Origin: Bombardia bombarda
Lineage: Eukaryota > Ascomycota > Sordariomycetes > Sordariales > Lasiosphaeriaceae
Reading direction: 5' to 3'
NCBI GenBank assembly: GCA_030512295.1
Contig: JAULSR010000002.1
Location: 8,370,001-8,434,000, forward strand
Length of the DNA: 64,000 bases
The translations under genes and the position numbers were made by a program. Positions 44,889 through 56,146 of this stretch are shown here, piece by piece. Positions within the stretch are counted from its first letter, which is position 1, and the number at the start of each line of letters is the position of its first letter. The notes below the pieces were generated by a model. That model saw only the letters and a program-made list of their open reading frames with translations. It was not told the origin of the DNA and did no database searches.

Positions 44889-47549
44889 TGTCCCACGTGG
44901 GCTAGCTAAGTGTGTTGGGGGATGTATGAGACAAGAAAAGGTGCAGCAAGTATGTAAATATCTCTTGAGACTATTATGGCTGAGGCTATGGCTAATAGCC
45001 TGAGCTATAAGAGGTCAGTCAGATAGATAGCTGGTGATGAAAAGTTGCACGAGGTTGAGAAGGAGGGTTACTGCCCAAGTTGGCCGCGACAATGGGCCAT
45101 GTGGTACTTATAAGTCCCGGACATGGCTTATTGGCTTTCCATGGATCGGGGCGCGTGTAAGTGGAGGAGCTCAGGGCCAGCAGGGACCTGCCGGGACCAT
45201 CCTTGGGAGATCACCAGGGCAGTATGACTATGACGGCAGCGTGGAGAGTGGATGAAGAAGCAGTGGCCATCCAGGTAGTAAGGTAGGTAGGTGCCTGCGC
45301 AAGGTACCTCTACCTTTCCTACCCCCCTAGGTACCTACCACCTTAATCCACTTTGTCAGTTCAAGTCAAGACCGGGGCAGTCGTGCAATTGATTACATGT
45401 GAGGTAACTCCCGCCCTTCGGGTTGAACACCGACTGGCTTGTTCCTTCTGGATTTGCGAGAATCACAGTTATCTCCGAGAATGAGGTAGGTTTTAGGTAA
45501 ATAGCAATAGTTGCCAACAGGAAGGCTCGATGGCCCACCGAGAGCTCGCTTGCACTTGCCAGTCGCCACGGCTCCAGCGCATCGGCCCGGCTGGCCCAGG
45601 CTGGACAGGTTCGAGGCGGGATGTGAGCTCGGTCGATCAGTGACCAGGTGGTAGTGGAGGCGAACCTGTAAAAAGACTGGATTGTCTATGTATTCCGGGT
45701 AGTGCGTACACGTACTGTAGAATGACGGACTGTAATCCCGGATCCCAAATCCCCGTCTGTGGGTTGTGGCTTCCTGGGGAGGTGGTAAGACTAGCCTACT
45801 GGGCAGGACCGTGCCTTCCTCAAGTACTGTACATGACCCGAGTTCCTGACTGTACCTGCCTTACATTTAGGTATTTAGCTGTCCATGGAATCAAAGAGCT
45901 AACTCCGCCTGTTGCATCGAGGCAAGCACCCGATGCTGCGTACTTGTCATGGAGGCTGCAAATCTGACCTGATGTTGGGAACTTTTTCACATAAAGAATC
46001 CACTGATTCGCCGAATGCTGTGGAGTCGTTGCTGGAAGTTGGTATTATAAATGCTGATCTTGGAGGTGAGTAAGTTGGCCAGTGAGGTGACGTCGACGAG
46101 GGTTGTTTGCTGGAGCCTTTCTTCCACGGGGCCTGGGCAAGTGGATGCGGGACAGTGAGAAGCTTGGGTACCTTAGCTTCCACGGGAAGGTGCAATGGTG
46201 CCAAGGTCAGGTAGGGTACCTTTTCATCGTCCCTTTCTTCTATGTTATTAATAACTCGGCACATCAGGTCACACCAACTAACCAGCGATAACAGATCACA
46301 TAGATCACAATTAACGGGGTCTTGGAACCGTTGATCTATCCAATCGAGTCGACCCCAGTCCCGCCTGCAACTTCCAGCAATCCACTCATATGTATTGGCA
46401 AGAATTGTGTGATTGATTGCGCTGTTGAAACGAAACGCGGACGCTACGGAATACTGGGAGTCTTGCTCGATCTCCCAATATATCCGAACGGGATCCCGTC
46501 TGATCGGCGGCCGGTTGTCTGCAGCTAGCGCAGGCGACCCAGCTGCTCAGATGAGCCTAACGGGTACGTCAACCCTCACTCATATGATCAGGTCAGTATC
46601 CGAAGCGAAGGCAAGACCGGTAGAATCCAAAGAAATGTTCGTTTGTCAACGAGAAATCAACCGTCTTAGGAAGAATTCCCTTTCCTGCCTGGAAAATGGT
46701 AATTATGTGCATGTAGAAAAGATATCCTGCCGCTGAGCCGCCCGCTCACACCCGCCCCGGCTCACACTGCCTACCCCTGCTCGGGCAACCCCCCTGGTTA
46801 CGTGATGGGCAGATCACCTGTAGAGACGTTGGGCTAATACCAGATTGGGCTTAGGCCAACATTTGTTAGCGACGGTGAAAGGCGGCCTTTTGCGGCATTC
46901 CTACGACATCCCGATCATGTTAAAGATCAGAATATTTACACAAAGGTATTATTGTTCAGTACCTAGCGGTCCAGCTTCCTCCCTATTCACGCTGCAATCC
47001 GTGACAGCAGCGGTGACTCTTAACACACAGAAGCGGAGTGTTCAGGAATACTTTGAGCTTCGACTGGCCTACGTCCCTTCTAGGGCAAAGCCAAGTCATC
47101 CGACAAGGTTAACCTCCTTGTTCGACTTAGATCATTAGTCGGACTTGTTCTTCTAGCATGCCCACCGATTTCTCGTCCGCTTTCACGACCTGGGGGTTTC
47201 CACACCTTCTTCACCTGGAGCAGCCATAGCCACCAATCCCCGTTGTCGTATGTATGGTGGTGCCACATTTGCAGCTGTTTCTTGTGCAACCGCATATTCC
47301 TTCTGACCAACCGCATTTGCTGCGGACTCCCGACAAGTCCGGACACCATGCGTGCGATGTACGCCTGCTTTCCCCGCACGCCAACAAAGCAGCCTCGGTG
47401 AACAAATAACTACAATAACGACCCTTTTCACTCTGGTGCAGTAGCACTGCGAGAAGTGGCGCTGCTGGAAACGCAAAAACTGGGGGCGGGGCGCCGCGAT
47501 TATTCCGACTTTCCCATATCCTTCTCTTCTGGTCGCGAAAACCAACACC
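44889..47549. other. Intergenic region upstream of the catalase gene
   Basis: About 2.7 kb with no supportable gene. AGGT/ACCT tracts at 45280-45345 could fold into an imperfect hairpin. Small overlapping frames on both strands lack domains. The catalase promoter should lie in the first kilobase. Confidence 0.5.
45280..45345. repeat. AGGT/ACCT tract with imperfect inverted symmetry
   Basis: The left side reads AGGTAGGTAGGTGCC and the right side CTAGGTACCTACCACC, separated by a pyrimidine-rich spacer, so a partial hairpin is possible. Similar tracts recur at about 4895, 6090, 15398 and 17404. Confidence 0.6.
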
Positions 47550-48206
47550 TCATTTCTTGGTCCGCGTCCGTCTCTTCCTCCCGCTCTGATTGGCCACTTG
47601 TATATCTGCATACTTCTTCTTGAGTTTCTGGAGTGTGTCTTCTGAGCCGAGTACGCCCCGTAGGATAGAGGCGCTCTGCTTCTTGACTCTCGGCGCGTGT
47701 AACAAGTCGGTCTTGCCGTCCTGGATTACTCCTGTTACGGAATATTCGGGCACGCCTTGGCCAAAGACATTTTTCTTGTAGTGACGCTTTCCGCCGGCCA
47801 GCGTTTCTCTCAGGCGGATGAGCTGCAGCTCCTTCTTCAGCTCGGGGGTGAGGTCGGTCTTGGGCATGTTGTACCAGTCGGCGCCCGCATCGTCTTTCTT
47901 CTACGTGGTTTGTTAGCTTGGGGCACGATATGAAGAGGGAGACTGAGAGTTGCGTACGATTATGCCCTTTTGCGACTGGGGAACGCGAACAGTCAGTTTC
48001 TCGTTCGCATTCGACTTCAGGCTTGCCGCCTTTGCGACGACGGCAGGCGATGATGACCGCTGTGCGTTGGCAGCCGCAATCACTGCTGGCGGCGCATTTC
48101 GATTCTTGGTCTGTGTAGGCTTGGGCTGTGTGGCCGTAAGACGTCCCTCGGCCTCCTCGAGAAGGCGCTCAATATCAAGTTCCGATAGGTTCTCCATGGT
48201 CGTCAT
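47550..48206 (-). CDS. FCF2: rRNA-processing protein Fcf2
   Basis: Two exons on the minus strand: 48206-47958 and 47900-47550 (199 aa). The 57-bp intron (GTACGC...TAG) joins KGIIKKDDAGADWYNMPKT. The N-terminal half is disordered and rich in Ala, Pro and Ser. The C-terminal half is the Fcf2 domain: AGADWYNMPKTDLTPELKKE, RHYKKN, PEYSVTGVI, ending in the basic tail SGRKRRTRTKK. Family knowledge: Fcf2 is an essential nucleolar SSU-processome factor needed for cleavage at sites A0 to A2 of the 35S pre-rRNA. The length matches the family. The first of two in-frame ATGs (MTTMEN) is chosen; the second, three codons later, is also plausible. Confidence 0.93.
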
Positions 48207-48477
48207 AACGGGGCATTAACAAGTCGTCGTCGAAGCTTTGGGCAAAAAATCTTTGGCAGTCTCAAGAGCTTTGCCTCGATTACTGGCTGGACGTGCCCCA
48301 CTCCGCTGATAATTAAGGCGGTCCCGACCGGCAGAAACTCTACTGTGTTAATGGCTGGGTGGGTGGAGCTGACGCCACCAAAACCCGCGAATGGGGAACG
48401 ATGCGGCTTCACGGCAGGCGGTGTGCGTGGATAGTAGTGTCATTGGCCAATGTCACCCGCAACCACTGTATTTCGTG

Positions 48478-48513
48478 CATTGGCTCATCCATTGGCTCAT
48501 CCATTGGCTCATC
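48478..48513. repeat. 12-bp tandem repeat, three copies
   Basis: Three perfect head-to-tail copies of CATTGGCTCATC about 270 bp upstream of the FCF2 start. It includes ATTGG, the complement of a CCAAT box, in each unit. Confidence 0.9.
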
Positions 48514-49352
48514 ACCGCGCAAGGAAGCATGGAAACGAAGCACCCAAACGAAGTACTCAAAACCCCCTATGGGAGCATCCGACGGTAATTAAACGCCGAC
48601 AGATGCAGCAGATCCGGATTGTTGTTCCTCGCGAGATAGGGATCGCCAGCTTTGCAGCAAGCGGGTTCATGGAATTCGCAACAGCCATCCGTCTTACAGC
48701 CTCGACTCTCGAGACACTGCGTATTGCATGGGCAATACACCCAGGTATCGACGAGGATGGAATCAATGTCATCCAAACGAAGTATCCTTTGTAATCAGCC
48801 TCACCTCTATGGTCCCTCTCGGCTAGTTGACCTCTTGGGGATGGGTCCCAAGTGTGTTCACGTACCTGCGCTCACTCACGTCGCAATTTTAGTCTGTCAC
48901 AACCTCTTGACCGCTCTCCCTTCACTCCCATGCCCCTTTTTATCACCATACGTTTCCATGATCCTTCTACTTGGCACGTCTTGGCTGAAAAACTACCTAG
49001 TCACCATGACCAGTCCACATTGTTTCTATATGCAAATCGATAAACTCGTCTGGCCAACACAGGACCTGTTGCGGGCACTGACGATTTCGAGTGAGAGGCC
49101 GAAAGTTCCATGCCTCCATGACTTATACAACCTCTAGTTCTCACACACTCTGAATGCCGTGAGTAATTAGCGTGCTGAGTGAGGGGTGTGCTGAACTTCC
49201 ACGGGAGCATCTAGAGTCCCCATATTCGCTATGAGCCCTGCTCGCACGTACGGGGTAGGCGCATGTGCCATGTAAGATGGTCCAGCGACTATTGACGCGC
49301 TTCTATCTTGGTCCACGAGTGGCTTACGCTACGTGTGGAATACAACACGGTA

Positions 49353-49599
49353 CAATCCAACCCTGGTTTGATTGTTAGTTTGGTTCTTAGCGCAGGGATC
49401 CCGGTCAAATCTTCGATTTGCAGCAGTTTCACGGCCAAAAAATGCTTGTCAACACCGAAAATCTGCGTGCAGATACATCATCATTCAGCAGAGCCTTTTT
49501 TGTTTCGTGAAAACCGGTCGTTTTGTCGCGAAGTCAGAAAGTTTTGGCCAGGACCCCTGTCCCAAGAACCAAACTAACAATCAAACCAGGGTTAGATTG
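49353..49599. mobile_element. MITE-like element with long terminal inverted repeats
   Basis: The left arm 49349-49388 and the right arm 49564-49603 are reverse complements over 40 bp with one mismatch. A TA dinucleotide lies at each boundary (49351-49352 and 49600-49601), as expected for a Tc1/mariner-type target duplication; the element would then run CAATC...GATTG, 247 bp. The interior has no transposase and no long coding frame, so this is a non-autonomous element that would depend on an enzyme encoded elsewhere. The family is not identified. Confidence 0.8.
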
Positions 49600-51129
49600 T
49601 ACCTGCTTGGAAAAAGTACCGGTACCTTGGGTTCCACTTTCCATGATACCTAGGTCGTTACGCCGGATACACTACTTTGATCTTTCCCGAGTCCCGTCCT
49701 CGTTCTCTCCACGACCTTCAAGCGTGTGTCACTTAGATTGCTTTATACACAGGCGAAGCAGTTGAACACATAGTCTAGTTGGTATACTTCTTATCGCCGA
49801 CTTGTAGCGGGTCCATATCTGGCAAGGTCCAAGACTTTCTTTTCAATAACAAATATCCACAACCGCAAAGGTTAATAAGAGGAAACCAAACCTGCGGGTA
49901 TACGAGGAATTCTTGAATTATCTATTCGTTAATAAAGTAGACGCTATGAATCAGCTAGTAACGACGGATATCTTGACCCCTAGCTTGAAGTGAGAGACAC
50001 ATAAACACTAGAGTCTAAAGAGGAAACAACTGAAACATGCTTCTATACAACTAAATCGAACGTAATAAGCTCCACTGGTCCAGTGTGACAGCCATCAAGC
50101 AGCTTGTAAGCCAATACTTAGGTAGATGACTATTTGAACAGACCTGTTCGTGGTGACAAGTTCAGACGGAGACACCTTCCCTTCAAGTCAATAGGTACCT
50201 ATCAACCCCGTATCAAATCTCAAAGCGCTACCTCAAAAGTAACGGTACACCTGAACTCAAACCAGCCAACAGGATGGCCACATGACATGGTATAGATGTA
50301 TCGTCATACATACGCTTATGAAGCTCCTTCACGGCGCGCTTCTGAACCCAGTGGAACATTTGGAAACAAGGTGCAACCTCCTTTCAGAATCTTGGGGACT
50401 TTCAAATATTTTTGAGACCCCAAACGAGGAATGACAGCGACGCGGATGTCTATTTCATCTTCGCTGACATGTATCATATCCGGCCAAGCGGAACTGGGGA
50501 TAACTTCAAAGTTCCCGATGTAATTCAAACACGGATACAACCATTCGTTTCGGTACTTAGGTACCTTATGTACTGTGTGTAGGTATGTATACAGCTGCAT
50601 GCAGCCCAACTGCGCTGGAAGAATGGGGTGCGGCCGATCATACCCGTCCCACACCATCCAAAAAATTCCCAGTGAAAGAATTTTCCAAACCCACGTGTGG
50701 GCTTTTCTTGTCAGCCTGGGTATCATTCGAGTGGGCGATGAGTGATGTTAAGTCGGCGTCGATCCATGGAGGTCATCCGTGTCCCAAGGTCGGCAGTTGT
50801 CCGATAGAAGCCGCCTTGGGCACCCGCCTACAGGGGTTATTTGCGCACGGTGGCCGCTGAAGCTAGCGGGCAGTTGCGCTAAGTTAGACCCGAGTTAGCG
50901 TTTGTGCGTTGGAGAGTCGCATTCAATCCATCCAATTGAGTTCATCCATCCAAACAACAACACCACACAGCTCATGAAGGTACTTTTGAGTCAACCTGGA
51001 AGTCACCAAAACAGACAGGTAATTTCATGATTACCCGTCATCTACCGGTACTTTATTCCACACCTTCAGGCACCCAGATTTCAATGACCAACACAAGCGG
51101 TGTTCTTTGAGCTCATAACTGGCATCACA

Positions 51130-53078
51130 ATGGCATCAACATCATCTGGGGCCGCCCTCACGCGCTCGCGCTCACTCAGGAACCCCAACGCCGCAAATAC
51201 CAATGAAAGCAACAATGGCGGCGGCGGCGGCGGCGGCCAGCACCAGCAACAATCCATGTCGCCGAGCCGGCTGCCGGTCAAGGGAATCGGAGCCGGTTCA
51301 GCAAGTGCTGCTACCACTCCTGCTGGAGCATCATCAAAAGTACCGCCGACGACAACGACGACGGCGAGGAGCGCCAGACCCTTGTCGGGCGTATTTTCAG
51401 GACGCTCAAACTCGGTGCGCCAGCCCACCACCACCACCACCAGGCCCACGCGGGCGGCCACCATGACAGCCCGCCCCACGCCCACTACGAGCGCACGGCC
51501 GACCTCGTCCTCTGGGGTTCCCGCCTCGTCTGGGTCACGCCCGCTCCGAGCCGGCGGCGGTGCCATAGGTCATGGACGGACCAGGTCGTCGGCCACGGCA
51601 CTGACGGGCGCCACCGTTCTCCGCCCACCGCAGCAACAGCAACAACATGACATATCAACGACGTCTATCGCTTCGTCCTCCTCTTCCGCATCTATAGCGC
51701 CAGGACCATCAGACAGAACCCGCCATCCACCCATCACCCGCTCAGCAGCAACAACACACCGGCGTCAGGTCTCCACCTCATCGGTCGCATCATCAATATC
51801 AACAACAACAACAACCGCCAGCAAAGCACCACCATCAGCAAACTCCTCTTCAATCTCCACCTCCCGACGACCCTCATCAGCCTCATACAAACCAGCACTC
51901 CCTCCCACCGCATCAACCCCCTCCCGCGCCTCATCCTCATCCTCCTCCGTCTCCGCCTCAACCACCACCGCCGCCCAAGACAGAGACACCAGCAGCAGCA
52001 GCAGCAACATCACATCAACCCGCCCCCTCTCCATCTCCTCCTCCCGCCCCGCCTTCTCCACCCTCCAACAACACTACTCCCCCGCCAAACACCCGCTCGC
52101 GCCCAAGCCCCTGACCGCCACCTTCCTCGCGCCGCCCTCGCCCTCCAAGCTCCCCGCCAACGTGCAGGCCTCGGCCGAGACGCACCGCCTGCAGGCCGAG
52201 CTGCTGCAGCTGCACCTGCTGCACCGCTCCGCCGCCGGCGTGGACCAAGAGTGGCGCGCCGGCGCCCGCTCCACCTTATCGGCTCGCTTCGGCGAGGTAG
52301 CTGCCGGGGCGGAGCAAGTATCGAGGCTGGAGGCGGAGCGGTTGGAGGGCGAGAATGCGGGCGTGTTGCTGGCGTGGGGCGGTGATGATCTCGAGGGGAA
52401 GATCCAGGCCCTGGACGCGGTGTTATGTGGGCTGTGGAGCGTGTGTGAGCCGGTTGGGGGCAGGTATACACGGGTTGTGAGGCGGTTTGAACGGTGGGCG
52501 GAGAGGGTGGAGGAGGTGGCGGAGGCGAGGCGGGCGTGGGCTGGGAGTCGGAATAATGGAGATGGAGGCTCGTCGTCGCTGGGTGGTGGTAACAGTGGTG
52601 GGGGACAGAGCGGGCGCGACCAGGGTGAGGAGAAGTTGTTGTTTGTGGGGGGGCAGAGGGAGCTGGATGGGGCGTGGAGGGAGGAGTGTGCTGGGTTGGT
52701 GAGGAGGCTTGAGGAGTGGAAGAGACGGTTGGGGGGTTGGAGATTGGTCGTGTTGTTGATGGGGAGAGTGGACGACGGGCTGGTCGGAGGGAGGGAGATG
52801 GTAGTGACGATGATGATGATAATGATGGTGAGAAGGAGACTGATGATCCGGCACCTCCTTCAACCTTGGCAAGGGTCCTGTCGGCCTGTCGGAGCTTGAT
52901 ACATGACATGCTGGCTGAGCTGGAGATCATGGAGCTGATGGACCGCGAGGACGTGGCTGAGGAGAATGCCTGGATTAGGAGTATGAATCGAGATGGGGAG
53001 GAGGGAGATGGTGTTGGTGAGGAGGGCAATGGGCAACAATCGAGAGCCGGGGCTGGTGCGATATGGAGAATGCTGTGA
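51130..53078 (+). CDS. Low-complexity protein with conserved C-terminal helical domain; frame broken
   Basis: The frame from ATG 51130 is open to 52899, but the family-like C-terminus (LSACRSLIHDMLAELEIMELMDRE, to the stop at 53076-53078) lies in another frame. The switch fits the G6 run at 52731-52736: one more G would join the two halves in frame. No intron with acceptable sites does so. The first 350 residues are almost entirely Ser, Thr, Ala, Pro and Arg, with several poly-Ser and poly-Thr runs; a helical region follows (SAETHRLQAELLQLHLLHRS, then WAERVEEVAEARRAW). I recall similar proteins of unknown function in Pezizomycotina. It could be a real gene with a sequencing error in the G run, or a recent frameshift. 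Confidence 0.65.
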
Positions 53079-54241
53079 ATAGAACGACCGGTAGACTTTG
53101 CTTTGCTTTTATTTGTGCTTGGCCTTGCTTGGTCTGTATGGCTTTTTACTCGGGAGTTTCTGTTTCATTTTATACCACTTTCGGCTTTTGAGTCTTGCGA
53201 TGGTTATCTCATTGATGTGTAGTCTAGTCCAGAGGATGCCTGCCGTCCATGATAATACTATTATGATACTGAATCACATCAATACTGAAGCCACTTGCCA
53301 CCTTCCTATCAGTAGTCCTCCACCCTCCTTTGTTTACATCCCCCCTTTTTTGTTGACATCGGATCATGAATCTAGGTATCGAGGGATGTCATATTGGGAC
53401 TGAGGTGTACACACCCTCCGATATTTTATTCATATGTTTAAGTGAGGCACTTGCCCTCACTACCGAACCAGCACGGAAAATCCAACCGTCGTACCAAGTT
53501 ACAATAGAATACCACGGTCACAACGAACGGATAGATTAGATCACCAAGATCAAAAATACGCGAACAAACAAGATAGTAATTTCAATACCAGACAAGCCAC
53601 ACCACGCATCAAGTCCCATACTGTGAATACATACATACAACCAACCCAGGTAAAAGTTCAAACGCAACCAAAACAACTAAAAGCTGTGTTTCTTTTCTTA
53701 CTTTCCTCGAATAAAAAGACGCCCCACACTCCAAACGGCGCGTCAATCATCAACCATACACCGTGACGTCAAGTGACGGGGCCATCATCATCATTCACTT
53801 CAGCTCATCGTTTCCCATCCCTACTGTCAAAGAAATGACGAATAAAGCACATACCATACGAACAAGCGGACGAAACAAACAGACTAAGAATCAAACGACG
53901 ACCAACCAAAACACGTACTCCCCAACAGCCAGACGCAAAGGGTGAAGAGGTATATCTTGTTGCTATTTACAAAAAAATAAAAAGCAGAGCGATAAGGCCT
54001 ACCAGTAATGAATTGGGCTATCAAGCAAAGTAGGTGTGTGTGTGTGTGTGCATAGGCAGGCAATAGCTACAAACAGAACAGATCCACACCATAGCAGCAA
54101 ACAGCAGTAGAAAAAAGAGAAAAAGAAAAGTGTTTTAAAAAACAGAACCGCAACGAGGGGAAAAAAAGAAGAGAAAAGACAACTCTTGTTCATAAAACAC
54201 CTTCCAGCAAACAAACAACCCACCCCACTCAACCAAACCAT
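53079..54241. other. Convergent 3' flanks
   Basis: About 1.2 kb between the low-complexity gene and pacC. A GT microsatellite lies at about 54034-54050 and a TATTTACA word (TGTAAATA on the minus strand) at 53964-53971, within reach of a pacC 3' UTR. No gene is supported. Confidence 0.5.
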
Positions 54242-55117
54242 CTACCCAATCCGGGGCAACACAGGATAAAGCGGCCTCTCCACCGGCCCCGGACCCCGCT
54301 GCTCCCGCTGCCTATCCGAGTCCAGCACCATGGGATCAATCCGGCTATTATCCACCACCTCCTCATAGTCACGACGGTGGAGACGCTCGCGGATGCCATT
54401 GCGCAGATACTCAATCGCGCGCATGTGCTGCAGCCAGTCGTCATACGTCTCCGTCTCGCCGCTCTCCGACGACCCGTCAGACGGGGAGCTGACCGACGAG
54501 GCCGCCTCGGCGGGCTTGGGCGTAGCAGTAGCCGAGCGGTCCGAGTCCGAGCCGCTGTTAGCGGACGAGGAGGCAGTGGGACCGGCGGCGCGACGACCAC
54601 CTGCAGCGCCGGCGCCGGCGTTACTGGCGCTCTGCAGCACGCCGCCCGAGAGACGGCGCTCATTGTGCGTGAAAGTCGAGCCGAGGCCCGAGGTGGACGG
54701 GTAGGGCAGGCCGGGGCGGCTGGGCAGGCTGGGGTACGAGACTGAGGTCGAGCTGTGGCGCGACGAGGGCGACAGGGCCGATGACGACGCCGTGGGCGAG
54801 TGGCCCGAGGTGTACGACAGCGCGCTAGACGGCGGTGTGACGGCGGGCGTGCCGGTCGAGTGGCTGGGCGCGCTGAGCGGCGAGGGCATCTGGTGGACGG
54901 CGGTGGCGGCAGCGTAGGGATCAACCGGGCGGGTCGCGTACTGGGGCGACTGGTGGCGCATGTCGACGGGGCCGTAGTTGGAGTTGGGGGAGCCCGTGTT
55001 CTCGTAGACAGTCGCCTGCATCTGCTCGAGGATCTGGTCGATCTGCTGGAGGTCGTCCTTGGTGCGCAGGTTGGGCATGGGCGGCAGATAGTAGTGCTGC
55101 GTCAGGGGCCCGTGCTG

Positions 55118-55148
<31 letters not shown>

Positions 55149-56146
55149 CTGTGCTGCACGCTGAGCGTGTGCGGGGGCTGCGGCATGTACTCGGCCGTGG
55201 CCATGCCGCCCGACTGGAGGCCCAGGTGAGTGTGGATGGGCAGCAGCGAGCGGCCGACCTGGGCGTACGAGGTCGGGTCGACCTGGCGGCGCTTGACGCT
55301 GCCGAAGAAGTCGTTCAGCTCCTCGAAGCCGCGCTTGCGGCCGTCGAAGGAAGAGGCCTGGTGGCTCAGGAAGTCGCCTCGGGAGCCGCCCATGGGCTGC
55401 GAGTAGTACAGCGGCGAGTGGTAAGGCTGCTGCTGCGAGGGGTGCTGGTGGTAATAGCTAGCCTGACCGTTCTGGTGAGGCTGGCCAAAGGGCGCCGTGT
55501 TAGTACCACGCATATGGCCATTGTGATCATAAAAGCTGGAGGGAGCTAGAGGCGGACAATTAGCCTCGGCGAGGAAAGGGAAGGAGCGACTGTTTGTCTA
55601 GAAGGATGGAAACCTACCTTTGGCAGGGTGCTGGCGATAGCCGCCGTTCATGCCTCCGTTCTGGTCCTGGGAGGGACGACCAACCAAGACGGAATCGTCG
55701 GCGTGGGTCTTGACATGCTTCTTGAGATCCTGGGGCCGCTTGAACGACTTGCCGCAGAAGTCGCACTTATGAGGCTTCAGGGGGACATGGACGCGGATGT
55801 GGGAAGTGATGTGGTCGCGCTTGACCGTGGTGGTGCGGCACGAGTTCCATTGACATGTGAGATTCAAGTTGTTGGTGCTCTTTCGTCCAACGTGCTTCTC
55901 GCAAATGTGCTCGTAAAGCACCTCCGCCGTTGGGAACCGGTCATTGCAGTCGGACCAGCGGCACACCAGAGTCTCATCGTCTCTGCTGCTGGACGTTGAG
56001 CTCGTGGTGGGCGCCGTTGATGGCGCGGGAGTCGCGCCGTTGGACGCTGAGCTGGTAGAACCAGCCGAGGTTGACTGGGGTGCAGCAGCGCTCTCTTGCT
56101 GTTGTTGCTGCTGCTGCTGCCCCTGTTGCTGCTGAGTGGACGACAT
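54242..56146 (-). CDS. pacC: pH-response transcription factor PacC/Rim101
   Basis: Two exons on the minus strand: 56146-55618 and 55545-54242 (610 aa); the intron (GTAGGT...TAG) falls after the zinc fingers. Residues 5-20 are Gln-rich. Three C2H2 fingers span about residues 60-150: CRWSDC...HICEKH, CQWNSC...HIRVH and [21 protein letters not shown], a pattern diagnostic for PacC. Downstream are [22 protein letters not shown], a poly-Ala tract, Ser-rich segments and the C-terminal helix [20 protein letters not shown]. Family knowledge: at alkaline pH the Pal pathway triggers two-step proteolysis, leaving the zinc-finger part, which binds GCCARG sites to activate alkaline genes and repress acid genes. 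Many GCCAAG sites lie upstream of its start. Confidence 0.95.

Larger units (their letters stand above)
48207..51129. other. Intergenic region containing a MITE and a cysteine-rich open frame
   Basis: About 2.9 kb without a supported gene. It contains a 12-bp tandem repeat at 48478-48513, a minus-strand cysteine-rich open frame at 48567-48776 without its own ATG, and the inverted-repeat element at 49353-49599. The part from 49800 to 50300 is AT-richer and has no long frame. Confidence 0.5.

Noticed and set aside
52010..53029. 339-codon minus-strand open frame, Ser/Pro-rich
   Set aside because: It mirrors the low-complexity plus-strand gene and shows only composition-driven residues.
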